The position numbers and the translations under genes are program-made. Of a stretch of DNA of 64,000 bases, positions 15,001-25,422 are shown in pieces. The stretch is from Pseudoscleropodium purum (taxonomy: Eukaryota; Streptophyta; Bryopsida; Hypnales; Brachytheciaceae). The first letter of the stretch is position 1; each line of letters starts with the position of its first letter. The notes beneath the pieces were generated by a model. That model ran no database searches, had not been told where the DNA came from, and worked only from the letters and a program-made list of their open reading frames with translations. The DNA lies in assembly GCA_963969395.1 (NCBI GenBank), contig OZ017795.1, forward strand, positions 4,526,001-4,590,000, in the 5' to 3' direction.

Positions 15001-15500
15001 TAATGGAAACCTTTGGAGTTCAATTAATTTAAAAATCCAAGGATGAAAAAATCGGAATTCAAAAAATAAAATATGAGAGTTGGAAGGTTTTTGAGCCAAC
15101 CAATGGAATTTTTGTATTGATAAATAAAGGGTCCTTTTTTGTGACAATAGGATTTGTTTCAAGTCATAACTAGAAAAATGGTGGAATATATTAAGACATT
15201 TTGAAAACAATGGAATTTTGAAGTTGCAAGACTAAATTGAAGTCCATATAGAATCCAGTTCCTTTTCAATTGAGTGAATTGAAAAGTTTCTTGAGGAAAA
15301 TAATCTATGGAAACCTTTTTTGAGGTTCAATTAATTTCCAAAACAAAGACCAAAAGAATTTACAAAAGAAAAAATATGAAAATTGAAAAGGTCTATTTCA
15401 CAACTATGGTGTCCAAATCTTTAGAGAATTTAGTGTCTTTTTAATTAAAGGAATTGAAAAGTAATTGAAGGAACCAATGGAAACTTTTATGGTATGTACA
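15001..15500. repeat. Degenerate duplicated segments in AT-rich DNA
   Basis: The stretch near 15001-15100 (starting at TGGAAACCTTTGGAGTTCAA) recurs in diverged form about 305 bp later, near 15307-15410. A related ATTGAAAAGT...GGAA segment occurs at about 15275 and 15450. The copies carry many substitutions and short indels. No coding capacity is visible. Confidence 0.4.
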
Positions 15501-18500
15501 TAGGTGGAATGCATTGTTCAATGTGGTGGAATGCACCCTAAACAAACAACATTAGAAAGAAGTCTTTCTTGCAAATTATGTAGAGAAAGCCCTCTCAAAT
15601 TAGAGGTCCTTACATTTTCGGGCACAACCTTGGGCAAACGCCCTCGGCCTAGTGTTTTCAAATTCAAGAATTCCTTCCCCTTGAGGCCTTCCCCTATACA
15701 AATAAAACATTAATCAAGAAGTTAATAAAATTGTCATATTCAATGGCTAGTATATTTTCTAAGGTATTAATTTGCAATTGCTCTATTCCCTAAAGCTCGA
15801 GTAGATCCATCCTCAAATTTACATATAGCACTCAATATAGAATTTGAGAGTTTTGTAGAATGTTCCAAAATTGGCTCTCGACTCTCAAACTCACCATATC
15901 AACGAATTTGACCACAAATTCAGTGACACAGGCAAAATCCTTCAAGCATGGTGATGGAATTTAGAGATCCAAATCACAACGATTACTAGCTAAGGAATTT
16001 GCATGAGGGTTTAGATGGAATACACGGTCATCTAATATCTATAATATTAAATCAGTCCCTGTCATGACCTGATGTCACAAATACAGTCACATTTTCATCC
16101 CTTTTTTTCATCACAATATTGTCAAAGTGTTTTGTCAGTGCTTTGCAGTGGGCTCTATTTTTATACTAATTAATTAAAATGGCACTCCTCAAAGTCTCTT
16201 TGGATTCTGCACCATGCCAATCCTTGTTTGAGAAGCAAGTAAAGTTTGACACTCCGAATCATACTAGCTTGCTTTGAATTCTATACCAATCTTTGTTCAA
16301 GAAAGAAGAAACAAAAGAAAAATGCATGGTTGAGATGGAATGACATTGTCTAAAGTTTTCCATGGTCCATCTAATTTACATTTTCAAAGACATATTTTCT
16401 TGCTATACCTTCTAGACTTTCAATGGTTTGGATTACTAAAAAAAACACAATAGTTTGATTTGTCAATTGAATATTTTGAAAAAATCAACACCAACAAAAA
16501 TACATTATTTCACAAAAGAAAAAAATATGAAAATTGGATTTATCAATTATATAAAATAATAAATTTAGCTTGATAGTAGAATTTGACTTTTGAATCATTA
16601 GCAAGGGTGCTTTGTGTTTTAAATATAAATAATTAATTGACAAATCTTAATCTATGGCACCAATACAAAGGCCACCATTGATTTCATTGGTCGAATTTCA
16701 TGCCAACTATACTTGCCATCATACTCTACAATGCCACAAAGGTTTTCATCATCACTTCTTGAAAGTGTTTTATTATATTAAGTGCTCTTTAAACAAACAT
16801 TCAACATCTCATGAGTACTTGTAACCATTGCCTTAAGCTGTTTTAATGCCTAAGCAAAGGATTCTATTCTAGCTCTATTTTTCTTCTAATGTAGTGCCAC
16901 AACCTATTATCCATATGTTAAGTTTCCCTGAAGTCCTAAGCTACTAACAAGAAGTCATCTACATACCTACATAAAAAAATTTCTTTAAACTACAAAATGA
17001 AGTTGTAGAATATTATCCGAGGTTGCTTTGGTAATTCTAAAGGTTGCCTAACTTTCGTACCATAGATTATTCCAAGCTATATTTGAAGGTGCTTTTTTCT
17101 GAGATCCAAAGTTGCCTCATGATGCTGAAATTGCCCTTGAACTAGAATCCAAAGTTGTCCCATTTGTATCCAAAGTTTCCACTAAAACCCAATTCACAGT
17201 CGCTTCAAGCATATTCACCTACACTATATCCAAAGTTGCATGTGCACATATGGAAGTGACCCATGTCAACTTGCCATACAAGATAATTGCATTTACTATG
17301 AGATAAAAGGTTAAATTTTCATATCTAGAATTTTAGACATATGTTCAAGGTGACACTATTCAACAAACATCCTACAAGATAGATATGGAGCAAAATGCAT
17401 TTGACAACATGAACTTGCTTTGCAACATTTTATTTTATTTTACTTTAAAGTTATTTTTTCTATATTAGAATTTAAATCTTATATCACTCATTACCTATAA
17501 TTTTTCAATACATTAATGTGGACACATATTTTGGGTGGGACACAAAACAAGGACATTTATGGTGTAAGGACAAGGCTTCCTAGGTACTTCACTAACAGTT
17601 ACTTTAGAAATTTTTAGGGTTTAAATGTTTAAGCTAATAATTTAAAAAATATTCAAGTTACTATAGCATCACTTTTTTGCAACATATTATATTTCAAATT
17701 TTATATAACACATAAAAATGATTTATAGAATATAACTTATAAATCTATTTGAGGGATAATCTTAAGAAGAGAAAAAGAACATGCATGAAGGACTTCCATT
17801 TTCTATCTGCAAATAGCCAAATTAATGAAGTGCATTTATAAGTGGGATAAGCAATTTAAGACCGCAAAAAAATTGAAAGGGGCTATACAATTTAATTCAT
17901 TTAGTGCACTCCTTAGTTATAACACTAACTTGCACTTATTTAGAAATTAATATATGAAATTATAAAGTGTACTTATATGGAAGTTGAAAGTTGTTTCATA
18001 CTATCTTAAATTGTGTGACCATCATTTAATTTCATCAACATTCATCCAATTTTTATTTAAATTCATCAAAAAGTTCATACTAATTAAACCACATTCATCC
18101 AATATTAATCCTTAAATGCTAAAACTATATAATTTGGCAATATAGCAATTTTGGGCAGCTCACTATGAATGGAATTTTTTTCCTTTGAAATTTTCTCACA
18201 ACATGTGCTCTAGAAGTTCTTTTAAGACCCAATAATTTTCATAAATTTTGACTACATGATTAAAATTTATTGTAAAATATGTAATTTTCGTTGCTCGGTA
18301 GGCAACCTAAGCAGCTCAAAAAAAATTCTTTAAAAATTTTAAATTGATTTATATCTTTGTGGAAAGCTTAGAATCATTCCATTTTAATAAATGAGATGAA
18401 AGTTATGAGGAGTTTTAGTTTGCAGATAGTTATGGATTCTCTACAAACTTTAAAATAACTTTGAAGTCTTTTTTAACTCAATTTTCAATGTTTTTAAAAA

Positions 18501-19199
18501 AAATAAAAAAACATAGGATATAGATTTTTTATTTCAACATCGCAACTATTGGAATTGGAAATTTTCATTTGTATAACTAAATTCTCAAAAATTTAGTATG
18601 TTGAATCATTCTATACTTCTTTTTACTTACTATTTTTTCCTACATGTTGTACAATTTCAAATGAGCTAAATTTTTTGAAGCATACAATTAACTTGCCTTG
18701 AAGAATGAATCCAATGAAGCACCTCCATTTTGGACATTTTTCATGCAAATTTGACCTTTTGAAGTGCACCTACCCAATATTTTGCAAGGCCAAAAAAAAG
18801 ATTTTTGTAACTTCAAACACTAAAAAAATTGTAATCTACATGGTCGAAATTTCTAAAAAAATTCTACATCTTCTCAAACTAGCATACTACAAGCACCCGT
18901 GGTTACATGTATCCAAAAATGTTTTTTTTTCTAAAACTTGTACTTGTAGTAAAAATGGCAATTTGGGAGAATTTTTTGTGAAAATATAGTCCTAAACATT
19001 TAAATGTTAATCCAAATTAGGGTAAAGGATCTTGTACTATTCAAACTCTCATACTATTTAAATTAACTTTCATTGAATAATCTTACATAGTATTATGGGA
19101 TTGAAAGAGTGTTCATTAAGCTTATGGTGATATTTTGACTAAATAATTGTCCAAGATCTCTAACTAAAGGATTGAAGGATTAGTTTATAGATTGAACTT

Positions 19200-19680
19200 G
19201 TTTTATCGATTAGTGAAAATTCTTTCCATGCAAAATTTTGACATATAAAATCTAACTATTCCACATGAAGAAACTAGTAGCATTATATGACCTCAATTTT
19301 GATAATTTGCAAATTATTGACTAGTGAAAATTCTTCGCATCCATAATTTTGACATGTAAATTCTAACTATTCTACATGAAGAAACTAATAGCACCATATA
19401 ACCTCAATCTTGATAGTTTACAAAAACTCTAGATTCCTTACAAGGAGGTTGTTGCTCACAGTGTGATCCTAAAGGAATAATTTATGTAAAAATTTGTTTT
19501 TGTTGTTACTAAAACTTCTTCTTCCATGTAAATAGAGTATGGTAGACTAAATAGATATTTGACAAAGAATGTTGAACCTAACTTTGGGGTACAATAATTA
19601 TGGATTCTAATCTATTCTACATGAAAAATCCACTAGCATCAAATGACCTCAAATCTTGATTATTTGGGAAAAACAAATCT
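19200..19680. repeat. Degenerate tandem repeat, period about 111 bp
   Basis: Two adjacent copies, about 19200-19310 and 19311-19425, share TAGTGAAAATTCTT, then a TTTTGACAT block, ACATGAAGAAACTA and ATGACCTCAA-type blocks. A partial third copy lies at about 19605-19675. It sits just downstream of the RING-CH gene stop. The copies differ at many positions, so the duplication is old. Confidence 0.5.
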
Positions 19681-19722
19681 AGAGTCCAAAGACAACGAAG
19701 TAAAAAGGCGGATGAAAATCTT

Positions 19723-21265
19723 CTACTCAGTGTGCTCCAAGAGAAGCGAAGCTCTCTCACGTACGAACCCCCGCTCTAACGCATCATTCAAGCTTCGCAC
19801 GCTGTCTGATAGAGTAACTATGATGCGCCCAATTGTGTTAGTGATCTGGACAAAGCCTCGCTGAATGGAATATTGAATCACTTTCGACCGAATTTCCATC
19901 TTTACGATTAATCTTGCCTCTTGTCCCAGCTTTGCCCTGAAAAGAACAAAAGATTTGCATGTAATTAATTATACATCACGAAAGTTTACGAACTTGCTTA
20001 TTTCATTGATACTGCTAAGTTAGTACAAATTGTTACAACATTTGCAATCACACCCAAATGCGTATGAAAACATCGTTAGAATTTTTGTTAGTTTGTCATC
20101 ATCGGATTTTAAACTCAAAAGTGTTGCCAAAATTTGGGTGATAATTTGTAAGAATGAGATCGTGACAACTGGTGGTGACACTATCAGTGCACTTGATACA
20201 ATGGAAAAATAAACCAATCACGGATTGAAATAATTAGGTGAAAGAGGGCTAGTATAGCTGCAGAGATGCTGGAATGATTTAATTATCTGTTGCAGTGGGA
20301 TTTTCACGAGCTTTTCTTTTGTCGCAAGTCAAATTATCGATTGACTCTGGAGGTTGTCTAGCTAGCTTGAGGTTGTCCGTACTTCGATATGAACTCACAT
20401 GCAAACTTCGCAAGCAATGGTTCCGGAGTTGACACTCTTTGATGGGAACCATTTCTCAATGCAGGATTGATGTGCGCAGCTGAGATCTCCCAAACATTTG
20501 CAGCCCAACTGAACAACTGGATCCGTGACAGAAATTTGCTTGTCGAAACAGATCCTGCACCCGATCACCATCAATTCAAGTTTACTTTTCTTAACATCAA
20601 AAAATTAATACACCGGAAGGATTTATTAGGTTTCTAGAATCACGTATTCTAGAAACCGAATAATCTAGGTTTTCTAGGAGTATTAGACCGAGACTAAAGA
20701 CTTTCTTGTAACTTGACGAAAATTAATTAATACTTGGGTTAAGTCATTATCAATCTCCATATTCGTTAAAATTAAGAGATTTTCACTTTTCTAGCGCTGG
20801 TCTCATCTGAAATCTCAGGTCTGGTATCCAAATTAGCCTACTTTTTGATCGAAGCTCTATGCACTTGGTCTAGAAACGTACTACTTTCACATTCTTCAGC
20901 TGCGTGATTTTGTAGACTCTGATGCATTGGGAGTTGCAAACTCTTCAAAAGGAAGGCAGGCTAACAAACAGGATTTACAACAACGATTTGTACAAAAGTG
21001 AGAGGGCTGTTTAAAAAGCAGAACGAATAAATTTTGCAATGCCTGTATCGCAATTCAAATAGCAACACCGAAAATTCGTCCGGGAAGCATCTGGGTATAC
21101 AATTATCTCAGAAACAATTGAAAACTCCCTATTAAGCAATTAAGAAGCGTCATACCTGCACTCTCGAACTGCGATTACAGCTGAATTATCATCCGTTTCT
21201 GTGGGGGTTCCATCTTGGCAATGCTCTTTCGGTTCCCTGTCCGTCACGCCCAGGCATGAGCCCAT
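19723..21265 (-). CDS. Small RING-CH (RINGv) zinc-finger protein, three exons
   Basis: Probable RING-CH type E3 ubiquitin ligase. Exons on the minus strand: 21265-21156, 20554-20399 and 19936-19723. They total 480 bp (159 residues plus stop), with clean GT/AG borders (AG|GTATGA, GTGCAG|G, AT|GTGAGT, TTTCAG|G) and consistent phases. The zinc-binding residues are C36, C39, C55, C57, H65, C68, C85 and C88, the C4HC3 order of RING-CH. The core (ECRIC, LGCKCLGDLSCAHQSC, ACEVC) resembles the plant RINGv family that has the AAAHxxCxxxWF pattern. No transmembrane helix is evident, unlike animal MARCH proteins. The C-terminal exon is probably helical (residues 90-159) and of unknown role. The ATG at 21265 is chosen because the first exon runs from it into the first zinc pair; an upstream Ser-rich open frame at 21389-21586 could be a 5' exon or leader. 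Confidence 0.8.
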
Positions 21266-22944
21266 TTCGGAGGAGGAGCTACTCAACTTAATATACAATT
21301 AATTACAATATTTTCGAAACGAAGCGGTAGTTTCGATGTCTCACAACCAGGCGTCCTCACTAATCTTTTCATCAACTAAACGACTAAATTAAAAATGCAA
21401 ATAATGCCAGTGCTGAAGCTGGGTTGGAGTGAGCTTTTCTATCCATCTCCCACAGTCGAGGCTTTGTAAAGGACATTTGGCAAACGAAGGCAAATTATTC
21501 ACGCTATCTGTTTCTGTAGCTTGGGATGAGCAATTAATAGCACTAGCTTGACTAATAATACTAGCTTCACTGTCACTTGCAAGCATGAAACCGGATCAGA
21601 AGCAGTTATTGAAAGTGCATCCCGGGCATGAGAGATCTGGAATTAGGTATATATATACAGGACGAACCGAACCCTACTAGCAAGTCACACAACCCTCCTA
21701 ACAAGTCAAACAACCAATCCTACTAACGAGATTACCGAAAAAGAATGCAGCAATTCCGTCGTATTGACCACCTCCTTGGAACCCCAAGTTGTGAATATAT
21801 CAGATCTAATAACCTAATAATCCCTGATATTGATGGAATCAAACGAATTTTTACTGATGAACGAACAACACAGCTCAAGACTGCTCTGTCGGTCGATTTT
21901 TAGAGACTCCTACCGCTTGCCAAGCACTCTACCTATCCATATCTAAAAACTAGGGTCAAGTGCAAAGAATTTTTGAAAGTTTTAGTGCAATCCATCACGA
22001 AAATTCATAAAAGTTTGTGAACACAAACCATGATCCGCCTTACGATCATTTCGTTAAAAGCAATATGCAATGAATATAATCAGAGGGAAAACGTAACTAA
22101 GTCATGTAGCTTGTTTGATTGAACTGCTCGAAGCTATTGATCCAGTTGTTTCTTGATATAAATAGATTCTCAGATAAATATAAATAGAGATATAAATAGA
22201 GCTTAAGTCATAATCTTAGAGTTTTTATTATATGGACTTTGCATGTTATTTCAATGATTACTAGTGCGCCACGTGATGTAGGTTCAAACACCACGAAACA
22301 AAGTATGTGCACCCCTCCTCACTAAGGGCTTTCCAAAGGTACCATGAATGCGATTGGGGGATACATGATTGAGGAGATCTCAATGTAACAAAGAAAGAAA
22401 AAAAAAAAAAATAGCCTAACTTAAGGTATAGATTTGTTATTTTTGTCCTTAATTTTTTTGATATGCCAAAATGATTATTTTGCTAAATGCTTTAAGTTTT
22501 CTTCAATTTTGAATTGTCCTATGATTCCTCGATGTGTCAATTTCTAATATAGTGCAAAAGTGTGTTTTGCTCAAATGAAAATATCAAATATCTCTCAAGA
22601 CTAGGGATTCAATTTGACCTAGGTATGAGATCCTATTTGCACCATGTGACTATTTGTGCTACTTTTGGATACTATGTTTTAGTAGAATATAGAAAATTGA
22701 ATTGTAAACACATGCATATATAGTGGTAGAAATAGGTTGATGGCTTTTGAATTGTGGCATAAATAGGGTCTTCTACTTTAAATGCACTCTTTATGGATAG
22801 AACAATTTTGGGAGTAATGGTCCAATGTATCTAATATTATTAGGGGTAGTAGAAATGATCATTTAAAACTTGATTTGTCAATATTTTAATTATTATTTCA
22901 AATTAATTTGCTAGGAAATATCCTAGATATGCAACTCTTGTATT
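21266..22944. other. Upstream region of the RING-CH gene and AT-rich spacer
   Basis: 21266-21700 probably holds the promoter and 5' leader of the minus-strand RING-CH gene. A 65-codon minus-strand frame at 21389-21586, rich in Ser, has no domain and no strong donor. From about 21900 the DNA becomes AT-rich and includes one copy of the dispersed repeat at 22268-22391. The copia insertion follows directly. Confidence 0.4.
22268..22391 (-). repeat. Copy of a dispersed repeat family (minus orientation)
   Basis: Read on the minus strand, this stretch has TTGAGATCTC, then a CGCATTC block, then TTTGGAAAGCC, GTGAGGAGGGG and ACTTTGTTTCGTGG. The same ordered blocks occur on the plus strand at 39685-39810 with substitutions. 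See the related copies at 39900-40860 and about 61150-61250. Confidence 0.5.
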
Positions 22945-23200
22945 TGTTGAAGAACATGTACATATTAGTGTAGATTATGTACATTCAGCCCTAGGAGTAG
23001 TATTAGCCTCTTAGTTAGGCTTAGAGTCTAATGGGTATTGCTTGTAGTCAAAGGCAGCCCATGGTGTTTAGTTATCCCACATGGTTTGTGGATAACTAGG
23101 GAAAGGCTTTTCCCTTTTATGTTCAGCCCATGCGTGGGCCTTGATATCATCCTACCATCTAAGTAAAGCCTTTCATCCTTCTCATATTGTAATCTCAATA
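22945..23200 (+). repeat. 5' LTR of the copia element
   Basis: 256 bp, running from TGTTGAAG to CTCAATA. Its termini form an imperfect inverted pair, TGTTGA and TCAATA, ending in TA rather than the usual CA in both LTRs. It is identical to the 3' LTR except for three transitions. Two of the three lie in CpG context, which suggests deamination of methylated cytosine. Confidence 0.95.
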
Positions 23201-23214
23201 GGTTATGGGCCCAC
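23201..23214 (+). promoter_or_regulatory. Probable primer-binding site for a half tRNA-iMet
   Basis: GGTTATGGGCCCAC directly follows the 5' LTR. As recalled, plant initiator tRNA-Met has GTGGGCCCATAACC across its anticodon stem and loop, which is the exact complement over 14 bases. The usual plant copia site, TGGTATCAGAGC (tRNA 3' end), is not seen after the LTR. Priming from a tRNA cleaved in the anticodon loop is known for Drosophila copia and yeast Ty5. Confidence 0.75.
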
Positions 23215-24204
23215 GCACTTGGAGTTGCGTTTGAGGGAGGAATTCAAAGCATTTGGAGGAGGTCTTGGAGCTTGGAGGAGTAATCAGCCCTTTGTCACTT
23301 GTCACCTACAAACCATATGGTGTGAGTCATTTTTCAAAAACAAAAACTTTGGAGTGCATTTTTTTTAAAAAGGAGGAAATTTTTTTTGAGCTTTTGTTGG
23401 CTGGTTTGTGAGGTTTGGAGTACATTTTGGGTGGGACATTGCTTATGGTAGTAATCAGACCTAGAGTGGGCTGGTTGCATGCTCCTAGTTTGAGTTTGTG
23501 CTTAGAAAAGTACATTGGGAGCCCATTGTGGCTGATTTTGCACTTAGGTGCATTGTGGATAGTAATGGTGCCAATTGCCATCTATTGAGAGTCTTTGTGA
23601 GCCTTGGAAGCATATTTGAGTTGCTTGAGGTTTTTTGCCATGCACGGAGGGTTGATTAGTGCCCTTGTGAGTGTGTGAGGCAATTCATGGACTTTGTGAA
23701 CCCAAGAGGGCTGATTTGTGGCCATGTGAGCCATTGAGGGCCAATTAGGGTGTTTGGGTGGATTGGTGATCCATTGAGGGCTGATTGGAAGGCTTGAGTG
23801 CCTTGGAGTGTGGAGTACCCTATTTGTGAGGAGCATTGTGAGTTGGCTTGCTGAATTGAAGTAGTACTAGCCCATCATGTCCATGTGGTGGATTTGAGCT
23901 CCATTAGGGTCTGAATTTGTGTTGAGAGGAGGTGAGGCACTTGTGAGGAGTGTTTTGTCCTTCCTAAGGTTGTGAGGATCTTGGAAGGGCTGATTGTTGG
24001 CATTTCAGCCCAATTGGCTTCCAAGGGAGTGTTTGGAGGTTGAATTGACTTGGAGACACTTAGGAAGCTGCCAACAAGTGGGAGGTGTCCTTGGAAGGGG
24101 TGATTGTTGTCGTTTCAGCCCAATTGGCTTCCAAGGGAGTGTTTGGAGGCTGAATTGACTTGGAGACCCTTTGGGTGCTGCCAACAAGTGGGAGGTGCTT
24201 CATC
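23215..24204 (+). other. Long untranslated leader of the copia element
   Basis: About 990 bp between the primer site and the gag ATG, without an extended sense frame of its own. It is repetitive in texture, with recurring GGGCTGATT, TTGTGAG and CTTGGAGG words. It ends in a 110-bp tandem duplication (23981-24200). It probably holds packaging and dimerisation signals, but none can be identified by eye. Confidence 0.55.
23981..24200 (+). repeat. 110-bp tandem duplication before gag
   Basis: Two copies, 23981-24090 and 24091-24200, share TTGGAAGGGGTGATTGTTG-type starts, a long identical central block beginning CAGCCCAATTGGCTTCC, and CTGCCAACAAGTGGGAGGTG at the ends. They differ by a handful of substitutions. 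The gag ATG lies only 5 bp after the second copy. Confidence 0.85.
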
Positions 24205-25422
24205 ATGTCATCAAGTGGAGGAGAGGGCGTGCGCATCATTGACAAGTTCAATGGGGAGAACTTTGGCATGTGGAAGTTCAAGATGGAGATGATCCTTGCG
24301 GAGAAGGACTTGTGGGACGTGGTGGATGGGAGTGAGGAGCCTCCAAGTGAAGATGCGGATCCAAAGACCAAGAAGGGGTTTGAGAGGAAGGAGAAGAAGG
24401 CCTTTGCTCTCATTGCCATCAACCTTGCGGACCGGCAAATTGCACACATCCGCCATTGCAAGGGACCAGCCCAAGCGTGGACCACCCTTTGCAACATCCA
24501 TGAGACCAAGAGCCTCTCCAACCTCCTATTTCTTCGCCGCAAGTTCTTCACTAGCAAGATGGAAGAGGAGGACGATTTGTTGGATCACGTCAACAAGGTC
24601 AAGGCTCTTGCGGATGAGTTGGCTTGTTTGGATGCGCCCGTGACGGAGGGAGATGTGGTGATGACCTTGTTGGCAAGCTTGCCATCGTCTTATGAGTTCC
24701 TCATCACCGCATTGGAGACAAGGCCCACCAAGCAGCTGACCTTGGAGTTTGTGACGGCTCGCTTGATGCATGAGGTGACCAAGCGCAAGGAGAATGAGCC
24801 CCAAGGGGAGGGATCAGCCCTAGTCTCAAGACATGGCAAGGGAGGCAACACCAAGGCTTTCAAGGAGACAAGGACATGCTTCAAGTATGGCAAACCAGGC
24901 CACATTGCTAGGCATTGCAAGATCAGCCAAGACAAAGGCAAGGAGAGTGCACACCAAGCTTTCAAAGAGGAGGAAGAGGAGGATTTCGCCTTTGCAGCCA
25001 ATGGAGGAGGGGAGAAGGCCAACATGTTTACTTGGATTGTGGACTCGGGAGCCACCCAACATATGACCAGCCATCGTGATGCCTTCCACACGTATCAGCC
25101 CATTTCGGGGAAGAAGATTTATTTGGGAGACAATGGCATGGTGGAGGCCCTTGGCAAGGGGGAGATCCTTGTGGAGGTGATGGTGAAGGGTCAGCCCAAG
25201 AGGATCCAAATCCATGAGGTCCTCCATGTCCCCAAGTTGCATGCCAACTTGCTTTCGGTAAGCAAATTGTCTTTGGGAGGTTTGAAAGTGCATTTCAACA
25301 TGGTGGGGTGTGTTGTGAGGGCACCAAGTGGAGTCTTGATTGCATCAGCCCCTCGTGAGGGCAACTTGTACCTCCTCCATTTCACCAAGGTGAATGGCAC
25401 TTCCTTGGCGTGTGTGGCCTAA
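24205..25422 (+). pseudogene. Copia gag and protease frame, ending in a premature stop
   Basis: Encodes the capsid-like Gag of the UBN2/Retrotran_gag type (FNGENFGMWKFKME near the N-terminus, SLPSSYE further on), a zinc knuckle, and the aspartic protease with the WIVDSGATQHM active-site motif. The ATG at 24205 is the first in frame after the leader repeat. The zinc knuckle reads CFKYGKPGHIARHC, so its second Cys is Tyr and the CCHC motif is incomplete. The frame stops with TAA at 25420-25422, just before the pre-integrase domain, which continues in the same frame after the stop. Copia elements normally have one continuous gag-pol frame, so this stop is read as a disabling mutation. Confidence 0.9.

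Larger units (their letters stand above)
7001..19722. other. Long AT-rich intergenic region
   Basis: About 12.7 kb of mostly AT-rich DNA. There is no convincing exon chain on either strand; the only long ORF with protein-like texture is the coiled-coil ORF at 10454-10801. The DNA holds degenerate duplicated segments (see 15001-15500 and 19200-19680) and a slightly GC-richer patch at 15500-15710. The patch contains a 69-codon open frame with no recognisable domain. Confidence 0.5.

Noticed and set aside
15504..15713. 69-codon plus-strand frame with several cysteines
   Set aside because: Cysteine spacing fits no zinc-binding motif and no neighbouring exons were found.
16930..16975. Minus-strand reading containing YVDDFL, similar to a reverse-transcriptase active site
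   Set aside because: The flanking translation does not follow copia or gypsy reverse transcriptase, stops are frequent, and no second motif is present. Treated as chance.
21389..21586. Ser-rich minus-strand frame upstream of the RING-CH gene, considered as a first exon
   Set aside because: No good splice donor was found, and the downstream ATG already gives a complete reading frame. Left as a possibility only.
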